A stretch of 64,000 bases of DNA from Archilochus colubris. Its lineage: Eukaryota; Chordata; Aves; Apodiformes; Trochilidae. Under the pieces are notes generated by a model. The model ran no database searches and was not told where the DNA came from. It saw only the letters and a program-made list of their open reading frames with translations. Position 1 is the stretch's first letter, and every line of letters starts with the position of its first letter. Shown piece by piece: positions 1 to 11,024 of this stretch. Location: positions 18,903,359 to 18,967,358 of the forward strand of contig CM041086.1 of NCBI GenBank assembly GCA_023079485.1, given 5' to 3'. Position numbers and translations under genes: made by a program.

Positions 1-1320
1 AAGGGTAGGAAGGGGATGAAGGGGCAACGGGGGGTTAAACGGGGTCAAGGGGTCAACCAGGGGTCACGGGGTCATTGAGAGGTCAAGGGGTCAAGGAAGG
101 GTCAATGGGGTCAATGAGAGGTCAATGGGGTCAAGGAGGGGTCAATGGGGTCAAGGAGGGGTCAAGGTTAGGAAGGGGATGAAGGGTCAACTGGGGGTTA
201 AACGGGGTCAAGGGGTCATTCAGGGGTCACGGGGTCATCAGGAGGTCAAGGGGTCAAGGAGGGGTCAATGGGGTCAATGAGAGGTCAATGGCGTCAAGGA
301 GAGGTCAACAGGGTCAAGGGGAAGTCAAGGGTAGGAAGGGGATGAAGGGTCAAGGAAGGGTCAAGTGGGGTCAAGGGGTCATCCAGGGGTCACGGGGACA
401 GAGAGGGGTCATTGGGGTCAAGGAGGGGTCACGTGGGGTCATTGGGGTCAGGAGGGGTCATGTGGGGGTCAATGGGGTCAAGAGGGGTCAATGGGGTCAA
501 TGGGAGGGGTTGAGTGGAGAGGGGGTCAATGGGCTTCAAGGGGTCACCAGTGGGGTCATGGGGTCACGGAGGGGTCAGGTGGGGTCATCGGGGTCAAGGA
601 GGGGTCATCGGGGTCAAGTGGGGGTCCACGGGGTCAAGGAGGGGTCAATGGGGTCAAGGGGAAGTCAAGGGTTGGAAGGGGATAATGGGTCAAGGGGTTA
701 CTCAGAGGTCATGGGGTCAAGGAGGGGTCAACCTGGGGTCAACTGGGGGTCAATGGGGTCAACCGGGGGTCAACAGGGTCAAGTGGGGGTCAACAGGGGT
801 CAATGGGGTCAACGGGATCAATGGGAGGGGTCAACTGGCGAGGGAGTCAATGGGTTCCAAGGGGTCACGGGGTCAAGGAGGGGTCACGTGGGGTCAACGG
901 GGTCAAGTGGGGGTCAACGGGGTCAAGTGGGGGTCAACGGGGTCAAGGAGGGGTCAATGGGGTCAAGGGGAAGTCAAGGGTTGGAAGGGGATAATGGGTC
1001 AAGGGGTTACTCAGAGGTCATGGGGTCAAGGAGGGGTCAACCTGGGGTCAACCAGGGGTCAATGGGGTCAACCGGGGGTCAACAGGGTCAAGTGGGGGTC
1101 AACAGGGGCCAATGGGGTCAACGGGATCAACGGGAGGGGTCAACTGGGGAGAGGGTCAATGGATTCCAAGGGGTCACGGGGTCAAGGAGGGGTCATGTGG
1201 GGTCAACGGGGTCAAGTGGGGGTCAACGGGGTCAAGTGGGGGTCAACGGGGTCAAGTGGGGGTCAATGGGGTCAACTGGGTCAACCGGGGGGTCAACCGG
1301 GTCAAGGAGGGGTCAAGAGA
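1..1320. repeat. GGGGTCA minisatellite (NDRG2 intron)
   Basis: Tandem repeat of 9-11 bp units such as GGGGTCAAGGA and GGGGTCAATG, with a higher-order copy of about 310 bp (compare 640-960 with 950-1270). Each unit carries a GGGTCA nuclear-receptor half-site. The open frames on both strands are repeat by-products. The tract lies downstream of the NDRG2 exons in the sense of transcription, so it is probably intronic. Confidence 0.9.
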
Positions 1321-1409
1321 AGAGCGATAACGGGAGGGGGAGGGGAGGAGCTGGGGGTCAGGGGGGGTTGTGGGAGGTGAGAGGTGAAAGGTCAGAGGTC
1401 ACGACCCAC

Positions 1410-1730
1410 CCGGAAGGGTAGAGGGGGGCCCCTTCCTCCATGCCGGGGGGGTCGAGGTGAACGGTGAGGAAGTTCTGGGCGATTTCCTTCATCTCGGGGT
1501 GGGCGAAGAGGGGGGCGAAGCAAGAGGAGTCTGGGAGATGGGGGGGAGGGGCCAGAGGAACCATGGGAAACCACCGTGGGAACCATGGAAGCCCCTCCCC
1601 CCCTATTTCCGGGGGGACACTCACGGGTGTGGCCAACATCCGGCCACGTGACCAACGCCGGCCGCCCCGCCCGCGCCGTCCCTTCCAAGCTGACGTTGAC
1701 CGAGCCGTACGGGGTCTCCAACAGCGCCCC
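1410..1730 (-). CDS. NDRG2: NDRG2, two internal exons (partial gene)
   Basis: Minus-strand exons at 1625-1730 (106 bp) and 1410-1530 (121 bp). The first translates to [14 protein letters not shown]...[11 protein letters not shown] and ends in phase 1 at a GTGAGT donor. The second follows a CTCCCAG acceptor and reads HSSCFAPLF...[26 protein letters not shown], ending at GG|GTGGGT. Together they match the N-terminal part of the NDR family ([41 protein letters not shown] in NDRG2). The GMEEGAP segment favours NDRG2 over NDRG1, 3 and 4. NDRG2 is a cytoplasmic alpha/beta-hydrolase-fold protein without known catalysis, linked to growth control and stress. The remaining downstream exons would lie left of position 1. 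The acceptor of the first exon (CTAG before 1730) is the only one that keeps frame and overlaps a CTCF-like motif. Paralogue identity is inferred from memory of the family. Confidence 0.8.
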
Positions 1731-1740
1731 CTAGCGGTGG
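1723..1740 (-). promoter_or_regulatory. CTCF-like motif at NDRG2 acceptor
   Basis: On the minus strand the sequence reads CCGCTAGGGGGCGCTG, close to the CTCF core CCASYAGRGGGCRS. It spans the exon acceptor CTAG. Binding is not shown by sequence alone. Confidence 0.35.
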
Positions 1741-1899
1741 GGAGGACCCCTCAGACATTGACCCCACCCCCCCGAAGACCCCCGGGGCCCCACGTTGGGC
1801 TCCGGCAAGGAACACGGCGACTTCCAAAGGCCCAAAATGGCTCTTCCGGGCCTAAATTGGGCCCAAAATGGCCGCTTCTTGACACCGAGTTCCACTTTG

Positions 1900-4480
1900 G
1901 ACCTAAATTCACCCTTTTTAAGCCCAAAACTTGAGTTCTTTGGCACCGTTTTACCCCAAATCTCCACTTTTGGCCCCAAATCACCCCATTTTTCCACTTT
2001 GGACCCAAAATCGCCTCTTTCAACCCCAAAAATTGACCCGTTTCACCCAACTTTACCCTAAATCCACCATTTTTCCCACTTTTGACCCAAATTGCTCTTT
2101 TTTACCCCAAAAAAAAGGCTCATTTTTCACCTTTTACCCAAAATCGTCACTTTTTAACCCAAAACTTCCACTTTTGACCCAAATTCTCCTTTTTAACCCC
2201 AAAACTTCAATCATTCAGCCCCATTTTACCCCAACCCCACCCTTTTTGCCCAAAATCGCTGCTTTTTACCCCAAAACCATCACTTTCCACCCAATTCCTA
2301 GTTTTTACCAGAATTTGACTCTTTTTGCCCAAAATCCCCGTTTTTCCACAGATTTTACCTCAGATTTCCCCCAAAATTCCCCAATTCCCACCCAAAATTC
2401 CCCAATTTTGCCCAAAATTCCCCAATTTCCCCCAAATTCCCCTTTTTCCCACCAAAAACCACCATTTTCCCCATTTCCCCCCTTTTTTCCCCAAAATCCC
2501 CGTTTTTCCACACATTTTACCTCAGATTTCCCCCAAATTTCCACAATTCCCACCCAAATTTCCCCAATTTCCTCTAAAATTCTCCAATTTCCCCCAAAAT
2601 TCCCCAATTTCCCCCAAAATCCCCTTTTTCCCACCAAAAACCACCATTTTCCCTATTTCCCCCCTTTTTTCCCCAAAATCCCCGTTTTTCCACAGATTTT
2701 ACCTCAGAATTCCCCCAAATTCCCACAATTCCCACCCAAAACTCCCCAATTTTGCCCAAAATTCCCCAATTTCCCCCAAAATCCCCTTTTTCCCGCCAAA
2801 AATCACCATTTTCCTTTTCGCTTTTTTGCCCAAAATCCCCGTTTTTCCACTGATTTTACCTCAGATTTCTCCCAAATTCCCACAATTCCCACCCAAAATT
2901 CCCCAATTTCCCCCAAAATCCCCTTTTTCCCGCCAAAAATCACCATTTTCCCCATTTCCCCCTTTTTTGCCCAAAATCCCGTTTTTCCACCGATTTTACC
3001 TCAGATTTCCCCCAATTTCCCCAATTCCCACCCAAAATTCCCCAATTTTGCCCAAAATTCCCCAATTTCCCCCAAAATCCCCTTTTTCCCGCCAAAAATC
3101 ACCATTTTCCACATTTTCCCCCTTTTTTACCCAAAATCCCGTTTTTCCACCGATTTTACCTCAGATTTCCCCCAAATTCCCACAATTCCCACCCAAAACT
3201 TCACAATTTCCCCCAAAATTCCCCAATTTCCCCCAAAATCCCCTTTTTCCCGCCAAAAATCACCATTTTCCCCCAAACCCCCTTTTTTGCCCAAAATCCC
3301 CGTTTTTCCACCAATTTTACCTCAGATTTCCCCCAAATTCCCACAATTCCCACCCAAAATTCCTCAGATTTCCCTCAAAATTCTCCAATTTCCCCCAAAA
3401 TTCCCCAATTTCCCCCAAAATCCCCTTTTTCCCGCCAAAAATCACCATTTTCCCCATTTCCCCCCTTTTTTGCCCAAAATCCCTGGTTTTCCACCAATTT
3501 TACCTCAGATTTCCCCCAAATTCCCACAATTCCCACCCGAAACTTCTCAATTTCCTCCCAAAATTCCCCAATTTTGCCCAAAATCCCCGATTTTCCCCCA
3601 AATTCCCCCTTTTCCCTCCAAAAATCACCATTTTCCCCATTTCCCCCTTTTTTGCCCAAAATCCCCGTTTTTCCACCAATTTTACCTCAGATTTCCCCCA
3701 AATTTCCCCAATTCCCACCCAAAATTCCCCAATTTCCCCCAAAATCCCCCAATTTCCCCCAAAATCCCCTTTTTCGTGCCAAAAATCACCATTTTCCCCA
3801 TTTCCCCCCTTTTCGCCCAAAATCCCCGTTTTTCCATAGATTTTACCTCAGATTTCCCCCAGATTTCACCAATTCCCACCCAAAATTCCCCAATTTCCCT
3901 CAAATTCTCCAATTTCCCCCAAAATTCCCCAATTTCCCCCAAAATCCCCTTTTTCCCGCCAAAAATCCCCATTTTCCTGCTTTTTGCCCAAAATCCCCGT
4001 TTTTCCACCAATTTTACCTCAGAATTCCCCCAAATTTCCCCAATTCCCACCCAAAATTCCCCAATTTCCCCAAAAATCCCCCAATTTCCCCCAAAATCCC
4101 CCATTTTCCCGCCAAAAATCACCATTTTCCCCATTTCCCCCTTTTTTTGCCCAAAATCCCCATTTTTCCACAGATTTTACCTCAGATTTCCCCCAAATTT
4201 CCGCAGTTCCCACCCAAATTTCCCCAATTTCCCCTAAAATTCCCCAATTTCCCCCAAAATCCCCCTTTTCCTCAAAAATCACCATTTTCCCCATTTTCCC
4301 CCTTTTTGCCCAAAATCCCCGTTTTTCCACCAATTTTACCTCAAATTTCCCCCAAAATTCCCCAATTTCCCTCAAAATTCCCCAAAATCCCCATTTTTCC
4401 CCCCAAACCCCCCCATTTCCCCCCTTTTTTCCCCAAACTCCCCATTTCCCCCGATTTCCCCCCAAACTCCCCCTCCCCCT
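1900..4480. repeat. CCCCAAAATT satellite with ~165-bp higher-order unit
   Basis: About thirteen higher-order units of roughly 142-183 bp, each starting near GCCCAAAATCCCCG (about 2325, 2498, 2675, 2828, 2970, 3131, 3290, 3473, 3654, 3816, 3987, 4149, 4309). They are built of 9-10 bp pieces like AATTTCCCCC. Long open frames run through the tract because the period avoids stops. They are not genes. The same satellite occurs inverted at 9910-10550. Confidence 0.9.
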
Positions 4481-4504
4481 CCCCCCAAACCCCGCATTTT
4501 CCCA

Positions 4505-4890
4505 CGCTGTGACGTCATTTCCTCCTCAAATTTCCCAATTCCCAAACCCCCCCAAAACCTCGGATTTCCCCCAAAATCCCCCCCCGCGACCTTTCCCCCA
4601 CTTCCCCTCCCCACACACCCCGTGCCTCAGTTTCCCCTCCCCCCTCTCCCCGGCGGCCATTTTGGAAAGGGGGGGAGGGGGGGGGGGGGTGTTTACTTGG
4701 GTTGTGGGGGAGGGGCGGGCGCCTGCAGCTCCATGACCTGAAGCGGGGGAGGGGCAAAGAGGTCAAGGTCAAGGCGCCGATTTTGCCCTTTTTCCACCCA
4801 AAAAAAAGCGCGGGAAAACGCTCCGCGAGCGCGGGGCGCCGCCACCTTCAGCCGCCTTTGAGACCGCGGGACGCCCCCCCCCCCGGCCAC
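4505..4890. promoter_or_regulatory. GC-rich island, possible NDRG2 5' region
   Basis: A non-repetitive GC-rich stretch with a TGACGTCA at 4510-4517, a GGCGGCCATTTTGG YY1-like motif near 4650 and a CpG-dense segment around 4810-4850 (GCGCGGGAAAACGC, an E2F-like sequence). It lies upstream of the NDRG2 exons on the minus strand. The promoter role is inferred. Confidence 0.35.
4697..4734 (-). CDS. NDRG2: candidate first coding exon of NDRG2
   Basis: On the minus strand, the acceptor CCGCTTCAG is followed by GTC and ATG (4734-4732), then codons for MELQAPAPPPQP, then AA before a GTAAAC donor at 4696. Human NDRG2 begins MAELQ, so MELQ is suggestive. The exon ends in phase 2, but the next recognised exon (1625-1730) starts in phase 0. 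At least one connecting exon is therefore missing or lies unrecognised in the satellite between. Weak call. Confidence 0.3.
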
Positions 4891-4919
4891 GCCCCCTCCT
4901 TGCCACGCCCCTTCACCAG

Positions 4920-5335
4920 TTAACCGGTTAATTAACCACAGGGGGGGGGAAGGGGGGAGTTGATTAATTAATGAGGGGGCGGGAATCGAGTGGATTATTA
5001 ATTAATGGGCGGGAATTAATAAAGAGCGATTAATTAATTAATAGAATTATTATTAATAATTAATAGTTAATGGAATGCTTAATAATAAATAGCAATTAAT
5101 TAATGGAATCGTTAGCAATTAATTAATAATTATTAATTGTTAATGAGTGAATTATTTAATTAATGTTCATTAATCTGTAAAATAAACGGAAAAAAGCTTA
5201 ATTAATCTTAATTAATTTCTTAATAGTGGTAATTAATAAATGAAGATTAATTGATAAAGTAAGAATAATAATAATTAACTGTAATTCATTGCAACTGTAA
5301 TTAATTAAACTGTAATTAAAAAGGGAAAAAATCGG
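4920..5335. repeat. AT-rich TTAATTAA-rich stretch
   Basis: Irregular AT-rich sequence dominated by TTAATTAA and TAATAATTAA words, beginning abruptly after the GC-rich island. No gene is seen. Confidence 0.8.
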
Positions 5336-5339
5336 GGAA

Positions 5340-8060
5340 AAAACCTTAAAAATCGGAGTTTGAAATTAAAATTAAAATTGGAATTAAAATTAAAAATGAA
5401 ATAAAAAAATAAAATTAAAATTGAAATTAAAAATAAAATTAAAAATAAAAATAAAATTAAAATAAAAAAATAGAAATAGAAATAAAATTAAAATTGAAAA
5501 GGAATTAAATTTCGATGAAATTCAATTAAATTTAATTAATTGTTTTTATTTTTATTCTAATTTTAATTTTAATTTCAATTTCGAATTTAATTCTAATTCT
5601 ATTTTTATTTTTAATTTTAATTTCAATTTCGATTTCACTTCTAATTTTAATTTTCATTCTAATCCTATTTTGAATTCTAATTTCGATTTTCATTTTAATT
5701 CTAATTCTAATTCTAATTTCAATTTTAATTCTATTTTTAATTGTAATTTCGATTTTAATTTTAATTCTAATTCTAATTTTAATTTTAATTTTAATTGTAA
5801 TTCCAACTTCAATTTTAATTCTAATTCTATTTTCGATTTTAATTCTAATTTTAATTCCAATTCTAATTTTAATTCTAATTCTAACTAATTTTAATTTCAA
5901 TTTTAATTTCAATTTCCATTTTAATTCTAATTCTATTTTTATTTTTAATTTTAATTTCAATTTCGATTTTACTTCTAATTTTAATTTTAATTCTAATCCT
6001 ATTTTGAATTCTAATTTCGATTTTCATTTTAATTCTAATTCTAATTCTAATTTCAATTTTAATTCTATTTTTAATTGTAATTTCGATTTTAATTTTAATG
6101 TTAATTCTAATTCTAATTTTAATTGAAATTCCAACTTCAATTTTAATTCTATTTTCGATTTTAATTCTAATTTTAATTCTAATTCTAATTTTAATTCTAA
6201 TTCTAACTAATTTAAATTTCAATTTTCATTTCAATTTCAATTTTACTTCTATTTTTAATTGTAATTCTAATCCTACTTTGAATTCTAACTTTAATTCTAT
6301 TTTCTATTTTAATTTTAATTGTAGTTCTAACTTCAATTTAAATTTTAATTCGAACTTTATTTTCATTTTCAATTTTAATTTTAACTTGAATTTTAATTTT
6401 AATTCTAATTTTAATTCTATTTTCCATTTTCATTTCAATTTTAATTTTAACTTCAATTTTTATTTTAATTCTAATTTTAATTCTAACTTTAATTTTCATT
6501 TTAATTCTAATTCTAACTCGAATTTTAATTTCAATTTTAATTCTATTTTTAATTTTAATTCTAATCCTATTTTTAATTCTAATTTTAATTTTCATTTTAA
6601 TTCTAATTTTAATTAAAATTCTAATTTTAATTCTAATTCTAATTCTAATTTTAATTTCAATTTTAATTCTATTTTTAATTTTAATTCTAATCCTATTTTT
6701 AATTCTAATTTCGATTTTCATTTTAATTCTAATATTATTTTAATTCTAATTTAAATTCTATTTTCTATTTTAATTTTAATTGTAGTTCTAACTTCAATTT
6801 TAATTTGAATTCGAACTTTATTTTCATTTTCAATTTTAATTTTAAGTCTAATTTTAATTCTAATTTTAATTCTATTTTCCATTTTCATTTCAATTTTAAT
6901 TTTAACTTCAATTTTTATTTTAATTCTAATTTTAATTCTAACTTTAATTTTCATTTTAATTCTAATTCTAACTCTAATTTTAATTTCAATTTTAATTCCA
7001 TTTTTAATTTTAATTCTAATCCTATTTTTAATTCTAATTTCGATTTTCATTATAATTTCAATTTTAATTTTAATGTCAAGTTTAATTTTAATTCTAACTT
7101 TAATTTCAATTTCAATTTTAATTTCAATATCGATTTTAATTCTATTTTTAATTTTAATTCTAATCCTATTTTGAATTCTAATTTTAATTTTCATTTTAAT
7201 TCTAATTTTAATTAAAATTATAATTTTAATTCTAATTCTAATTTTAATTTTAATTTTCATTTCAATTTTAATTCTATTTTTAATTTTAATTCTAGTCCTA
7301 TTTTTGTCATTTCGATTTTCATTTTAATTTCAATTTTAATTTTAATTTCAAGTTTAATTTTAATTCTAACTTTAATTTTAATTTCAATTTTAATTTCAAT
7401 TTCGATTTTAATTCTATTTTTAATTTTAATTCTAATCCTATTTTTAATTCTAATTTTAATTTTAATTCAAATTTTAATTAAAATTTGAATTAAAATTCTA
7501 ATTTTAATTCTAATTCTAATTCTAATTCTAATTCTAATTCTAATTCTAATTCTAATTTTAATTTCAATTTTAATTCTATTTTTAATTTTAATTCTAATCC
7601 TATTTTTAATTCTAATTTCGATTTTCATTTTAATTCTAATATTATTTTAATTCTAATTTAAATTCTATTTTCTATTTTAATTTTAATTGTAGTTCTAACT
7701 TTCAATTTCAATTTCAATTTTAATTTTAACTTCAATTTTAATTTTAATTCTAATTCTAATTTCAATTTTAATGCTAATTTTAATTCTAATTTCGATTTTA
7801 ATTTTAATTCTAATTCTAATTTTAATTTTAATTCTAATTTTAATTTTAGTTTTCATTTTAATTTCAATTCTAATTTTATTTTTAATTTTAATTCTAATTT
7901 TAATTTTAGTTTTCATTTCAATTTTCATTTTACTTTTAATTTTAACTTCCATTTTAATCCTAATTTTTAATCCTAATTTTAATTTCAATTTGAATTCTAA
8001 TTTTTATTTTTAATTTCAATTTGAACTCTAATTTTTAATGGGAATTTTATTTCTAATTCT
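5340..8060. repeat. TAATTT/TAATTC hexamer satellite
   Basis: Tandem 6-bp repeat (TTTTAA, TTCTAA and TTTCAA variants). The first 190 bp are A-rich on the plus strand. At about 5535 the array flips to its reverse complement and stays T-rich to the end. Open frames encoding N/F/S or I/K/R strings on the two strands are repeat artefacts. Confidence 0.92.
7458..7497. repeat. 40-bp perfect palindrome
   Basis: A perfect inverted repeat with no spacer, centred between 7477 and 7478 on TTTTAATTAAAA, inside the hexamer satellite. It could extrude as a cruciform. Confidence 0.85.
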
Positions 8061-8109
8061 AATTGATTTCTTAATTGAAGAAATTCAATCAATTCAACTT
8101 AATTAGCAA

Positions 8110-9740
8110 CTTAATTAATTTAAACACAATTTCAAACGCCTTTATTTTTATTTAGTATTATTTATTTATTTAGTATTTAGTATTTAGTATTTATTATATT
8201 TATTTATTCTTTAGTTATTTTATTTTTTAATTGCCAGTTATTATTATTATTTTCCTTATTTATTTCTATTATTTATCATTATTTTATTTCAGTTTTATTT
8301 TATTTTTATGATGTTATTTTTACTTTCTTTTTTAATTATTATTTCATATTTTTTGTATTTTTTATTTTAATTTTACTTTGTTTTATTTTTATTCCATTTT
8401 GTTTTACTTCATCTTATTTTTTAATTATTATTTATTACTTTATTTTTTATATTTATTTTTATTTTTTTAATTTTTTTATTTTTATTTTTTTATTTTTTTA
8501 TTTTATTTTTAATTATATTTTATTTTTATTTTATTTTACTTTATTTTTTAATTACTATTTATTATTTTACTTATTTATTTTTATTATTTATTATTTTTAT
8601 TTTGTTTTATTTTATTTTTATTTTATTTTACTTTATTTCATTTTTTTTATTTTACTTTATTTTAATTTTTAATTATTATTTATTATTTTATTTTATTAAT
8701 GTATTTTTATTATTTATTATTTTTATTTTATTTTTATTTTTATTTTATTTTTTATTTTATTATTTTTTCTTTTTATTTTATTTTTATTTCTTTTTTTTAT
8801 TTTATTTTTTAATTATTATTTATGATTGTGTTTATTTTTTATTACGTTTATTTTATTTTTATTTTATTTTTTATTTTATTTTTATTATTTTATTTCTATT
8901 TTATTATATTTTATTTTATTTTGTTGCATTTCTATTTTATTTTATTTTTATTTTGATTTATTTTATTTTTATTTTATTTTACTTTATTTCATTTTTTTAT
9001 TTTACTTTATTTTAATTTTTAATTATTATTTATTATTTTATTTTATTAATGTATTTTTATTATTTATTATTTTTATTTTTTTTTATTTTATTTTTTATCT
9101 TATTATTTTTTATTTTTATTTTATTTTTATTTCTATTTTTTTATTTTATTTTTTAATTATTATTTATGATTGTATTTATTTTTTATTATGTTTATTTTAT
9201 TTTTATTTTTATTTTATTTTTTTATTTTATTTTTATTATTTTATTTTTATTATTTTATTTCTATTTTATTATATTTTATTTTATTTTGTTGCATTTCTAT
9301 TTTGTTTTATTTTTAGTTTAGTTTATTTTTATTTTATTTTACTTGGGTTTATTTTTATTTTATTTTATGTTTATTTTTTTAGTTTATTTTTATTTTATTT
9401 AATTATTTTAATTTCATTTTGAAATTATTATTTATCATTTTATTTATTTTTATCATTAATTATGTTTTTTTTTTATTTTTATTTTCTTTTACATTTTATC
9501 TTGTTTTGTTTAATTTTTATTTTATTTATTTTTTTAATTTAATTTAATTTAATTTATTTTTATTTTATTTTATTTTATTTTATTTTATTTTATTTTATTT
9601 TATTTTATTTTATTTTATTTTTCTTTTACATTTTATCTTGTTTTGTTTAATTTTTATTTTATTTATTTTATTTTATTTTATTTTCATTTCATTTAATTTT
9701 ATTTTATTTTTAATTTCTTTTAATTTTTTCCTTTTTATTC
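8110..9740. repeat. TTTTA pentamer satellite
   Basis: T-rich sequence of TTTTA and TTATT pentamers. A duplicated block of roughly 400 bp is visible: the stretch at 8640-8950 is repeated at 9000-9310. Pure (TTTTA)n runs occur near 9560-9620, and a second short duplication lies at 9480-9540 and 9620-9680. No gene is supported. Confidence 0.9.
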
Positions 9741-9865
9741 CTCTGAAATTCTCGATTATTTTTTAATTTTTATTCCTTTTCCCTTTCCCCTCCCCCCCCT
9801 TTCGCCCCTCCCCCCTCATGAATACTCAATGAGCCTCCGAGCCTCCTCCACCATTGGGCAGCGAG

Positions 9866-9871
9866 TTTATT
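9866..9871 (-). terminator. candidate PNP poly(A) signal
   Basis: TTTATT on the plus strand, so AATAAA on the minus strand in the context CCAATAAAC. It lies about 1.15 kb downstream of the PNP stop, in the short unique stretch 9780-9910. It is the first AATAAA I see downstream of PNP. Confidence 0.45.
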
Positions 9872-9909
9872 GGAGCATTAAAGAAGGGGGGGGAGGGGCT
9901 TGGTCCCGA

Positions 9910-10550
9910 GCGCCATTTTGAGGGGAAATCTGAGGTAAAATCGGTGGAAAAACGGGGATTTTGGGGAAAAAACGGGGGAAATAGGGAAAATGGTGATTTT
10001 TGGCGGGAAATTGGGGATTTTGGGGGAAATTGGGGAATTTTGGGTGGGAATTGGGGAAATTTGGGGGAAATCTGAGGTAAAATCTGTGGAAAAAGGGGGA
10101 TTTTGGGCAAAAAAGGGAGGAAATGGGGAAAAGGGTGATTTTTGGCGGGAAAAAGGGGATTTTGGGGGAAATTGGGGGATTTTGGGCAAAATTGGGGAAT
10201 TTTGGGAAAAATTGGGGAATTTTGGGTGGGAATTGGGGAAATTTGGGGGAAATCTGAGGTAAAATCGGTGGAAAAACGGGGATTTGGGCAAAAAAGGGGG
10301 GAAATGGGGAAAATGGTGATTTTTGGCGGGAAATTGGGGAATTTGGGGGAAATTGGGGAATTTTGGGCAAAATTGGGGAATTTTAGGAGAAATTGTGAAG
10401 TTTTGGGTGGGAATTTTGTGGGAATTTGGGGGAAATCTGAGGTAAAATCTGTGGAAAAACGGGGATTTTGGGGAAAAAAGGGGGGAAATGGGGAAAATGG
10501 TGATTTTTGGCGGGAAAAAGGGGATTTTGGGGGAAATTGGGGGAGTTTTG
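9910..10550. repeat. inverted copy of the CCCCAAAATT satellite
   Basis: Four units of the 1900-4480 satellite in reverse complement, with GAGGTAAAATC near 9932, 10073, 10256 and 10439. The two arrays flank the AT-rich island as inverted repeats. Confidence 0.9.
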
Positions 10551-10554
10551 GGTG

Positions 10555-10995
10555 GTCATGGGGTCAACACGTGAGTAACATGTGATCTACACGTGATCTA
10601 CATGGGATTTCCGGGGATTTTAAGGCAAAATCTTGGGGTTTTGGTGAGGTGGGATCAACACGGGATGGACACGAGGTCATCATGTGATCAACACGTGATC
10701 AACATGTGATCTACATGCGATTAACATGTGATTAACATGTGATTAACACGGGATTTAAGGCAAATCAGGACACGGGGTTAACACGGGATGGCCCGGAGGT
10801 CACCCTGGGGTCAACACGTGATTAACACGTGACCTACATGCGATTAACATGGGACTTAAGGCAAAACCGTTGGGGGTCACGGGGTCGTCACGTGATCTAC
10901 ATGTGATCTACACGTGATCTACGGGGGGGGTTTTAAGGCCAATCACGGCACGGAATCACCACGTGACCCAACACGCGGGGCCGGAGATCACGTGA
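10555..10995. repeat. E-box tandem repeat (ACACGTGATC / ACATGTGATC)
   Basis: Units of about 12 bp containing CACGTG or CATGTG, grouped in higher-order copies of 120-140 bp (each with AAGGCAAA and ACACGGGAT). About nine CACGTG E-boxes occur. The tract lies immediately 3' of the PNP stop and may be in its 3' UTR. Confidence 0.8.
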
Positions 10996-11024
10996 CCCCC
11001 CTCTTGGCGTGTCCTTAGCGTGTC

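Noticed and set aside
1931..4237. 768-codon open frame rich in Pro, Phe, Gln and Asn
   Set aside because: It follows a 9-10 bp satellite that happens to lack stops in several frames. There is no domain, and the inverted array at 9910-10550 gives the same peptide.
5340..8060. Asn/Phe-rich and Ile/Lys/Arg-rich proteins
   Set aside because: Hexamer repeat. Both strands are open by virtue of the period, and composition is unlike any exon of the window.
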